Shown here: piece by piece, positions 6,129 through 11,486 of the stretch | Position numbering within the stretch: position 1 is the first letter of the stretch | Layout: each line of letters opens with the position of its first letter | NCBI GenBank assembly: GCA_017414725.1 | Contig: JAFQKZ010000150.1 | Span: 1-11,486 of the forward strand | Source: Clostridia bacterium | Lineage (GTDB): Bacteria; Bacillota; Clostridia; Oscillospirales; Acutalibacteraceae | Direction: 5' to 3' | Length of the DNA: 11,486 bases | Notes under the pieces: model-generated | What the model was told of the DNA's origin: nothing | What the model saw: the letters and a program-made list of their open reading frames with translations, nothing else | Database searches by the model: none | Made by a program: the position numbers and the translations under genes

Positions 6129-7040
6129 ATGAGTTTTACTGCTCAAGATGTAAAAGATTTGCGCGAAAAAACCGGCTGTGGCATGATGGACTGCAAAAAG
6201 GCTCTGACCGAATCTAATGGAGATATGAACGCCGCAATTGATTTTCTGAGAGAAAAAGGACTCGCGGCCGCAACAAAAAAATCTTCCAGAATTGCAGCTG
6301 AAGGGCTTTCCATGGCGTATACGAACGACGATAATAGCGTAGGAGTTGCTATTGAAGTTAATTCTGAAACTGATTTTGTTGCTAAAAATTCTGAGTTCCA
6401 AGAATTCGTGAAATTATGTGCAGATACTGTTATGACTCAAAATCCTGCTACAGTTGAAGATTTGTTAAAAATCACAGTAAATAATCAGACTATTGAGAGT
6501 GTTTTGCAAGAAAAAATCTTGACAATCGGCGAGAATATCAAAATCAGAAGATTCGAAAGATACGAAGGAACCGTAAGTAGTTACGTGCATGCAGGCGGAA
6601 AAATCGGGGTTTTGGTAAATTTTGATGTTTCTGACAGATCAGTTATTTCCGGCGATAGATTTAAAGAATACGCAAAAGACGTTGCGATGCAGATAGCTGC
6701 TGTAAATCCGTTTTTCTTAGGGATTCAAGACGTTCCACCGGAAGTTGTTGAGCATGAGAGAAAGATTCTCAAAGAACAAATTATAAATGATGGTAAACCG
6801 GCAGATATCGCTGAGAAGATCGTAAACGGTCGGATCAACAAATATTACAAAGAAGTATGTTTGCTAGAGCAAGTTTTTGTGAAAGATAACGATATTAATA
6901 TTAATCAATATACTCAGAAGATTTCCAAAGAGCTCGGCACAGATATAAAAATCACGAAATTTGTAAGGTTCGAACGTGGACAGGGCATAGAGAAAAAAGA
7001 AGACAATTTTGCTGATGAAGTTGCCAGCATGATAAAATAA
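6129..7040 (+). CDS. tsf: Translation elongation factor Ts
   Basis: EF-Ts is the guanine-nucleotide exchange factor that recycles EF-Tu-GDP. The 303-residue protein starts with the UBA-like module MSFTAQDVKDLREKTGCGMM followed by DCKKAL, and carries the TDFVAKN motif that contacts EF-Tu. YVHAGGKIGVLV and VAMQIAA mark the core domain. Two adjacent ATG codons occur at 6126 and 6129. The second is chosen because GGAGG at 6117-6121 lies 7 bp from it but only 4 bp from the first. pyrH and frr, which often follow tsf in Firmicutes, are absent here; a terminator and pgi come next. Confidence 0.97.
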   Translation: MSFTAQDVKDLREKTGCGMMDCKKALTESNGDMNAAIDFLREKGLAAATKKSSRIAAEGLSMAYTNDDNSVGVAIEVNSETDFVAKNSEFQEFVKLCADTVMTQNPATVEDLLKITVNNQTIESVLQEKILTIGENIKIRRFERYEGTVSSYVHAGGKIGVLVNFDVSDRSVISGDRFKEYAKDVAMQIAAVNPFFLGIQDVPPEVVEHERKILKEQIINDGKPADIAEKIVNGRINKYYKEVCLLEQVFVKDNDININQYTQKISKELGTDIKITKFVRFERGQGIEKKEDNFADEVASMIK

Positions 7041-7055
7041 ATAAAGCAAATCGTG

Positions 7056-7088
7056 AATTACTTGAGTAACATCAAGTAATTTATTTTT
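7056..7088 (+). terminator. Rho-independent-type terminator after tsf
   Basis: AATTACTTGA and TCAAGTAATT (7056-7065 and 7072-7081) form a perfect 10-bp stem with a 6-nt loop, followed by TATTTTT. The stem is AT-rich, but length and U-tract fit an intrinsic terminator. The pgi ribosome-binding site begins at the next base, so no promoter fits between. pgi must be reached by read-through or from a promoter inside tsf. Confidence 0.7.
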
Positions 7089-7094
7089 GGAGAG
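7089..7094 (+). promoter_or_regulatory. Ribosome-binding site that implies an ATT start for pgi
   Basis: GGAGAG lies 6 bp before ATT 7101 and 9 bp before ATT 7104. The first standard start codon in frame (GTG 7155) is 60 bp away and has no Shine-Dalgarno of its own. Confidence 0.65.
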
Positions 7095-7100
7095 ATTTTT

Positions 7101-8384
7101 ATTATTAATCTGAACACCCGGCATATAGAAAACGTAATATCAGAAAAAGATTTTGTGAGTTATAGTCAAAAGATTAAAGATGCACATGATTTATTACATT
7201 CAAAAGATTACTGTTATACTGATAAACGCGGTTGGCTAGATTTTCCGGCACAAATAACAGATCATGATATAAAAAACATACAAAATTTTTCTGAAATTAT
7301 ATCAAAAAAATGTGATATATTAATAATAACCGGTATTGGAGGCTCGTATTTGGGCATCCGTGCTGCTCTCGAATTTTTGAAGTCTTGTCATTATAATTAC
7401 TTTAACAAGCCGGAAGTTTTTTTTGTTGGGAACAACATGAGCGAAGGTTATATTAATAACATATTAAGAATATGCGAAAGCAAAGATATATGTATTAATA
7501 TAATTTCAAAGTCCGGCAGTACAATTGAATGTATGATGGCGTTTAGAATTTTCAGGAAATTTATGGAAGAAAAGTACGGCAAAAGCGAATCTCGTGAACG
7601 TATTTTTTGTACAACTAGCACAAATAACAACAATTTACACGAAATATGTTTGTCAGAAAATTACAAAGTTTTTGATATACCTGAAAACATTGGCGGAAGA
7701 TATTCTATATTGACTAACGTTGGACTTGTTCCGTTGAGTATATTGGGAATTGACATAAAAAAAATTTTGCAGGGTGCCATAAAAGCGCGACAAGATTTTA
7801 TGAATTTAGATAACATATGCTATAAATACGCAATCATACGAAATATTTTGTGCAATAAAAACAAAAAAATAGAGATAATTGCCGGATTTGAGCCGAGATT
7901 AAAATATTTGTTCGAATGGTGGAAACAGCTTTTTGGTGAAAGTGAGGGTAAAAACAAAAAAGGAATTTTTCCCAGTTCTTTGATTTACTCGACGGATTTG
8001 CATTCGATGGGACAATTTGTTCAAGATGGGACGCCTATTTTTTTCGAAACCATGCTTAGTTTTAAAAAAATTAATCAAAATTTTAACATAAAATTACCGT
8101 ATGATAACAAAAATTTAGATAATTTAAATTATTTAGCTGGGAAAAATATAGAGTATGTGAATTCTCAAGCTTTTCAGGCTACTGTTTACGCTCATTCGCA
8201 TGCAAATACACCGGTTATTAATATAGAAATAGATGAAATTGACGAATGTAATTTGGGATATTTGATATATTTCTTTGAAAAAGCATGTGCGATTTCAGCA
8301 CATTTGCTAAAAGTTGATCCGTTTAATCAACCTGGCGTTGAATCTTACAAAACAAAAATGTTCGAGCTTTTAAAAAATAATTAA
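7101..8384 (+). CDS. pgi: Glucose-6-phosphate isomerase, apparent ATT start
   Basis: This cytoplasmic enzyme interconverts glucose 6-phosphate and fructose 6-phosphate. Family motifs are in order: ITGIGGSYLGIRAALEF, ISKSGSTIE, GGRYSILTNVGL, the Glu-bearing GESEGKNKKGIFPSS, LHSMGQFVQDGTP and the C-terminal QPGVESYKTKMFELL with the catalytic Lys. The start is set upstream of GTG 7155 because the 18 extra codons encode INLNTRHIENVISEKDF, which matches the usual GPI N-terminus (MIRFDYSKAL, a few residues, then ISE), and because GGAGAG precedes ATT 7101/7104. From ATT 7101 the protein has 427 residues, close to the ~450 of Firmicute GPIs; from GTG it has 409. Key residues look intact. It is followed by the CofE-like gene after 28 bp. 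Confidence 0.93.
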   Translation: MINLNTRHIENVISEKDFVSYSQKIKDAHDLLHSKDYCYTDKRGWLDFPAQITDHDIKNIQNFSEIISKKCDILIITGIGGSYLGIRAALEFLKSCHYNYFNKPEVFFVGNNMSEGYINNILRICESKDICINIISKSGSTIECMMAFRIFRKFMEEKYGKSESRERIFCTTSTNNNNLHEICLSENYKVFDIPENIGGRYSILTNVGLVPLSILGIDIKKILQGAIKARQDFMNLDNICYKYAIIRNILCNKNKKIEIIAGFEPRLKYLFEWWKQLFGESEGKNKKGIFPSSLIYSTDLHSMGQFVQDGTPIFFETMLSFKKINQNFNIKLPYDNKNLDNLNYLAGKNIEYVNSQAFQATVYAHSHANTPVINIEIDEIDECNLGYLIYFFEKACAISAHLLKVDPFNQPGVESYKTKMFELLKNN

Positions 8385-8412
8385 ATTTAAATATATAGGA
8401 GATTATAAAAAT

Positions 8413-9168
8413 ATGGGATTTCGCAACAATCCGGATACTAAAAACGAAAAAAATGGTGTTACTTATTTTACTCGCGAGAAAATTGAAGTGACTCCTGAAT
8501 GCGAGTTTGACAGAATCGCTATCCAGACTCACTTTATTAGCCAAAACGAATCGTATCTTGATATTATGGAAAAATATGTTGTTCCGTTTTATGAGAATGG
8601 GGATGTTTTGTCTATTAGCGAAAAAATTATTTCGATGTGTCAGAACAATACTGTTAGCAAAAATGACGTAAAATTAGGATTTTGGGCTAAGTTTTTGTCT
8701 AAATTTGCCTCATCTAATAGCCATGGTATTGCGATGGACGAGCCTTATAAATTACAATTAGCTATAAATCTCGCAGGTTTGCCAAGAATTTTATTTGCGT
8801 GTTTTTGTTCAGTTGTTACAAAAATTTTCGGAATTAAAGGCGTTTTTTATAAAATTGCTGGACATGAAATTAGTGGTATCGATGGCTTTTATATGAATTC
8901 TTCGTTCGATTTGTATCATAATTTAGCGCTGCTTAATCCCAAAAATCCTGATAAAGTCTGCGATGAAATTGAAAATAAATTCAAAATAAAGTCTATGATA
9001 GTTGATGCAAATGATTTTGGAGTCGAAATTTTAGGAAAAACTCACAAATTAAATAATTTTTCTGATGATTTTTTGTGCTCTCTTATAAAAGACAACCCAG
9101 CGGGGCAGTCTGATGAACTTACACCGCTGGTTTTAATTAAAAATGTCGCCAAAAATTCACAAGATTAA
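8413..9168 (+). CDS. CofE-like protein (F420-0:gamma-glutamyl ligase domain), function unknown
   Basis: The 251-residue protein matches the clostridial branch of the coenzyme F420-0:L-glutamate ligase family. Recognisable blocks are KIEVTPECEFDRIAIQTHFI near the N-terminus, YENGDVLSISEKIISMCQN (about 61-79), ARFL/SKF-type segment FLSKFASSNSHGIAMDEP, FYKIAGHEISGIDG (about 146-159), MIVDANDFGVEILG and the C-terminal DNPAGQSDELTPLVLI. True CofE adds glutamates to F420-0. No other F420 genes are in this window, so the substrate here is unknown, and a different amide-bond-forming role is possible. AGGAG at 8397-8401 precedes ATG 8413 by 11 bp, somewhat long. The stop codon overlaps that of ispH on the other strand. 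Confidence 0.8.
   Translation: MGFRNNPDTKNEKNGVTYFTREKIEVTPECEFDRIAIQTHFISQNESYLDIMEKYVVPFYENGDVLSISEKIISMCQNNTVSKNDVKLGFWAKFLSKFASSNSHGIAMDEPYKLQLAINLAGLPRILFACFCSVVTKIFGIKGVFYKIAGHEISGIDGFYMNSSFDLYHNLALLNPKNPDKVCDEIENKFKIKSMIVDANDFGVEILGKTHKLNNFSDDFLCSLIKDNPAGQSDELTPLVLIKNVAKNSQD
9097..9136 (+). terminator. Possible intragenic terminator at the end of the CofE-like gene
   Basis: CCAGCGG (9097-9103) and CCGCTGG (9124-9130) form a 7-bp GC-rich stem with a 20-nt loop, followed by TTTTAATT. It lies in codons GCG-GGG-CAG and CCG-CTG, whose G/C-ending third positions are unusual in this AT-rich sequence. Since the CofE-like gene and ispH overlap at their stops, a terminator would have to lie inside one of them. 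The long loop and short U-tract keep confidence low. Confidence 0.35.
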
Positions 9169-10055
9169 ATATTGTTTTTTGATAACGAAATTAAGTAATT
9201 CTGAACTCGACGAACTTCTTCGATTGGCGTTGAAGATCCGGCTGTAATTCCGATAACATTAAATTGCGTTAAATTATCAATTTTTTGCAAGTCTTCCCAC
9301 GATCCCACCAAAAGAGTTGTGGTATGTTTGTTACAAATTTCTACAAGTTTTAGTGTGTTTGAACTCTGATGGCTGCCCACAACTACCATGAAATCGGCTT
9401 TCTTTGCAATTTCTTCCGTACTCTTTTGGCGCTCGTCGGTAACTTTGCAAATTGTATCAAATATAGCAATATTTTCAAACTTTTTTTCTATATATTCAAC
9501 AATTTTTTGCCATTCTTCTATCAAATATGTCGTTTGTGCTACTAATGCCCCTTTTTTGGTGTCAAATAATTCTTGATTGGAATTGTAAATTTCTTCCAAT
9601 TCCTGCAAATTCCTAAACACAAAACATTTATTTTTAAATCTGCTAGAAATGCCTTCAACTTCAGGATGCATTTTGGTCCCTAAAACTAGCAAAAAGTCAC
9701 GATGTTTTACTTTGTATTGGACTATAGTATGTGTCTTTTTCACAAATGGACACGTAGCGTCTATGTATCTGATTCTATTGTTTTTTAAATCTGATTCTAT
9801 AGATTCGGTAATGCCGTGGGATCGCGTCACGACTGTGACCTCTTTGAACATATAATTCAGTTTTTCGCTTAAGTCCGTTAGCGAATAAATTATGTTTACA
9901 CCGCGTAGTTTTAGATCATCAACCACCTGCGTGTTGTGTATAATTTCGCCTAGTGTCACGACTTTTCGAGTGTCTTTGAGAGCGTTTTCTACACAGTCAA
10001 CTGCACGCTTAGCTCCGGAACAAAATCCTGCATATTCAGATACAATAACTTCCAT
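9165..10055 (-). CDS. ispH: 4-hydroxy-3-methylbut-2-enyl diphosphate reductase (LytB)
   Basis: IspH is the last enzyme of the non-mevalonate (MEP) pathway and converts HMBPP to isopentenyl and dimethylallyl diphosphate with a [4Fe-4S] cluster. The 296-residue protein has the three cluster cysteines Cys12 (GFCSG), Cys102 (DATCPFV) and Cys203 (TICKVT). It has the substrate-binding histidines His40, His80 (TRSHG) and His130, the catalytic Glu132 (HPEVEG), and the SSNT loop at 231-234. AGSSTP lies near the C-terminus. It is single-domain, without the S1 fusion seen in some Clostridia, and no rpsA follows. It starts one base after the plsC stop with only a weak, distant AAGG, which suggests translational coupling. 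Confidence 0.96.
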   Translation of the reverse strand: MEVIVSEYAGFCSGAKRAVDCVENALKDTRKVVTLGEIIHNTQVVDDLKLRGVNIIYSLTDLSEKLNYMFKEVTVVTRSHGITESIESDLKNNRIRYIDATCPFVKKTHTIVQYKVKHRDFLLVLGTKMHPEVEGISSRFKNKCFVFRNLQELEEIYNSNQELFDTKKGALVAQTTYLIEEWQKIVEYIEKKFENIAIFDTICKVTDERQKSTEEIAKKADFMVVVGSHQSSNTLKLVEICNKHTTTLLVGSWEDLQKIDNLTQFNVIGITAGSSTPIEEVRRVQNYLISLSKNNI

Positions 10056-10056
10056 T

Positions 10057-10695
10057 TTATTTTATACGACCTTTCTCGAGTCTTAAATTTTGTATATCAT
10101 TCATGATTTTTTGAGTTAAATCACGGATAATTTTGTGCTTTTTTGCCTCGTAATCACTTAGATCTATATCAGAAAATTTTATAATCTGTCCATAATTAAT
10201 GTACGTTTTTTTGAAAATCTTAATTTTGTTTTTAGATGCACTACCCGTTATGCAAACCGGCAAAATATTGGCATTCGTCTGCAGCGCTACCACGGACGCT
10301 CCGGATTTTGGACGTAAAAACTCTCCAGTTTTCGAGCGCGTTCCCTCTATAAATATTCCTAAATTTTTTTTCGATTTTACCAAATTTACAGCATGATTTA
10401 TAGCGCTACTATCGCCTTTTCCGCGATTAACAGGAAAAACTCCCAGCAAACTTAAAATATGTCCAATAAATTTATTTTCAAAAAGTTCCTGTTTGGCCAT
10501 GAAAAATATATCATTTGGACATGAAATCATTAGAAAAATGGGATCAAAAACAGATAAGTGATTGCAACAAATTATACATCCGGACTCTAAATCTTCAATA
10601 TTTTCTTGTCCTGACACTTCATATGGAAAAAATATTTTCATGAATATTCTTAATACAACAACAAAAAAATTGTAAATACTCTTGTTAAACCTCAA
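10057..10695 (-). CDS. plsC: 1-acyl-sn-glycerol-3-phosphate acyltransferase (PlsC)
   Basis: PlsC transfers the second acyl chain to lysophosphatidic acid, giving phosphatidic acid at the inner face of the membrane. The 212-residue protein has a hydrophobic N-terminal segment (about 8-24), the catalytic NHxxxxD motif as NHLSVFD (45-51), GVFPVNRGKGD (about 85-95) and the acceptor-phosphate motif FIEGTRSKTG (115-124). The start is TTG, overlapping the TGA stop of cmk, with AAGGAG about 9 bp upstream inside cmk. No ATG or GTG fits better. Cmk-plsC-ispH is a common gene order in Clostridia, which supports operon transcription. Confidence 0.95.
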   Translation of the reverse strand: MRFNKSIYNFFVVVLRIFMKIFFPYEVSGQENIEDLESGCIICCNHLSVFDPIFLMISCPNDIFFMAKQELFENKFIGHILSLLGVFPVNRGKGDSSAINHAVNLVKSKKNLGIFIEGTRSKTGEFLRPKSGASVVALQTNANILPVCITGSASKNKIKIFKKTYINYGQIIKFSDIDLSDYEAKKHKIIRDLTQKIMNDIQNLRLEKGRIK

Positions 10696-11357
10696 ATTTC
10701 AATACTCCTTTTGATTACATCTAACATTATTTTTATAGTTTCTTCTAAATTGTACTCAGTATTGTCAACTTTGATATAATCCGGAGTGATCTTTAACGGA
10801 CTTAACTCCCTATTCATATCCTGGGTATCTCTATTTTTTATATCTTTTAGTATATCTTCGTAGTTTACGTTAGGGTCTTTTAATTTTAACTCAAGATATC
10901 GTCTTTTGGCTCGCGTTTCAGGAGACGCAGTAAGAAATATCTTTACATCTGCGTTCGGCACAACAACAGTTCCGATATCTCTGCCGTCGATTACAGTATT
11001 GGATTTTCGTGCCAAATCACGCTGCAAACCTAACAAGTATTCTCTGACAAGTATATTTTTTGAGCACTCCGACGCCAATTTCGAAATTTTTTCAGTTCGA
11101 ATTTTATCAGTTATATTAACATCGTTCAAAAAAATTTGTTGCTCGAAATTTTCGTTATGTACATCTATTTTGATATGTTCTAGTTCGTTTTCTATATTTA
11201 TTGTATTTGGATCAATATTTTCCCGCGAGAAATAATAAGCAATAGCTCTATACAGGGCTCCTGTATCTATATTCGTAAAGTTTAGTTCTTTTGCCAACAT
11301 CTTCGAAATTGTGCTTTTGCCGCTTCCCGCCGGCCCATCAATCGCTATACAAAACAT
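10692..11357 (-). CDS. cmk: (d)CMP kinase
   Basis: Cytidylate kinase phosphorylates CMP and dCMP with ATP, recycling CMP released by phospholipid and RNA turnover. The 221-residue protein has the P-loop GPAGSGKST at 8-16, the NMP-binding DTGALYRA (31-38), DGRDIGT (124-130) and the lid region RDTQDMNRELSPL (176-188). It is the short monomeric form usual in bacteria. AGAGG (11367-11371, minus strand) lies 9 bp before ATG 11357. The gene is first of the cmk-plsC-ispH operon. Confidence 0.97.
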   Translation of the reverse strand: MFCIAIDGPAGSGKSTISKMLAKELNFTNIDTGALYRAIAYYFSRENIDPNTINIENELEHIKIDVHNENFEQQIFLNDVNITDKIRTEKISKLASECSKNILVREYLLGLQRDLARKSNTVIDGRDIGTVVVPNADVKIFLTASPETRAKRRYLELKLKDPNVNYEDILKDIKNRDTQDMNRELSPLKITPDYIKVDNTEYNLEETIKIMLDVIKRSIEI

Positions 11358-11391
11358 TATAGTTTACCTCTGAGTTTTAGTACGTGTTATT

Positions 11392-11420
11392 ATATTATAA
11401 ATATTTGAAAAAAATTTCAA
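11392..11420 (-). promoter_or_regulatory. Candidate cmk operon promoter
   Basis: On the minus strand TTGAAA (11420-11415) and TAATAT (11397-11392) are 17 bp apart, giving a start near 11385 and a short leader to ATG 11357. Two overlapping perfect TATAAT boxes sit at the less suitable spacings of 15 and 20 bp. The -35 box is one arm of the palindrome at 11405-11420, so a bound protein would block it. Confidence 0.45.
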
Positions 11421-11457
11421 TAAAATTATAGATTGGGGAAATTTTTGAAAATTTCAA
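11405..11457. repeat. Two TTGAAA/TTTCAA palindromes upstream of cmk
   Basis: TTGAAA-N4-TTTCAA at 11405-11420 and TTGAAA-N1-TTTCAA at 11445-11457 share identical half-sites, with 40 bp (about four helical turns) between their left ends. The first overlaps the candidate -35 box of cmk. Such pairs are typical of operators for dimeric regulators, but TTGAAA arms are easily formed by chance in DNA this AT-rich. No gene start is visible between 11458 and the window edge. Confidence 0.35.
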
Positions 11458-11486
11458 GGCAAAGTCGCATATATGGAAATAAAAAA

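Noticed and set aside
6078..6401. Minus-strand reading frames inside rpsB, tsf, pgi and the other housekeeping genes
   Set aside because: They are antisense shadows of well-conserved genes, lack ribosome-binding sites and resemble no protein family.
1..11486. A CRISPR array, phage module, toxin-antitoxin pair or biosynthetic cluster
   Set aside because: No regularly spaced repeats, phage genes, small paired toxin-antitoxin genes or clustered biosynthetic enzymes were seen; the genes are nearly all housekeeping.

Overview
The window is AT-rich DNA with Shine-Dalgarno-led genes in short operons. Almost every gene is a core housekeeping gene of a low-GC Gram-positive bacterium. Two genes point more narrowly to Clostridia: a small protein consisting only of the Spo0A C-terminal DNA-binding domain, and a stand-alone CofE-like (F420-0:gamma-glutamyl ligase family) protein next to pgi. 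Asn-rich low-complexity stretches, an insertion-sequence remnant, a frameshifted pseudouridine synthase gene and a missing pyrH-frr after tsf suggest a genome under some decay or rearrangement. That it is a reduced or host-associated clostridium is inference; the sequence alone does not name the species.

Layout. (1) 1-364: 3' remnant of an IS5-family (IS427-like) transposase gene, cut by the left edge. (2) 391-509: a near-consensus promoter and tRNA-Thr(CGU), followed at 549-4648 by a + strand run: gpsA, a membrane-anchored GT-B glycosyltransferase-like gene, ruvX, rsmG and a frameshifted rluB/rsuA-type gene. (3) 4630-4977, minus strand: a receiver-less Spo0A-type DNA-binding protein with its own consensus promoter and a 21-bp palindrome at the predicted transcription start. 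(4) 4978-5306: a 329-bp divergent intergenic region with the Spo0A-like promoter, an extended -10 promoter toward rpsB and crossing inverted repeats that look like a structured rpsB leader. (5) 5307-9168, + strand: rpsB, tsf, a hairpin terminator, pgi (which appears to start at ATT) and the CofE-like gene. (6) 9165-11357, minus strand: cmk-plsC-ispH, tightly coupled and tail-to-tail with the CofE-like gene. (7) 11358-11486: cmk promoter region with two TTGAAA/TTTCAA palindromes.

How the genes fit together. tRNA-Thr, rpsB (S2), tsf (EF-Ts), rsmG and the rluB remnant serve translation. gpsA supplies glycerol 3-phosphate and plsC uses acylated glycerol 3-phosphate, so both serve phospholipid synthesis. 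ispH makes isoprenoid precursors, cmk recycles CMP/dCMP, pgi is glycolytic and ruvX works in nucleic-acid metabolism. The most unusual points are the self-contained Spo0A DNA-binding domain under a strong, apparently operator-controlled promoter; two genes whose ribosome-binding sites point to ATT start codons in the same ATTATTAAT context; the possible rpsB leader pseudoknot; and a possible terminator inside the CofE-like coding sequence.
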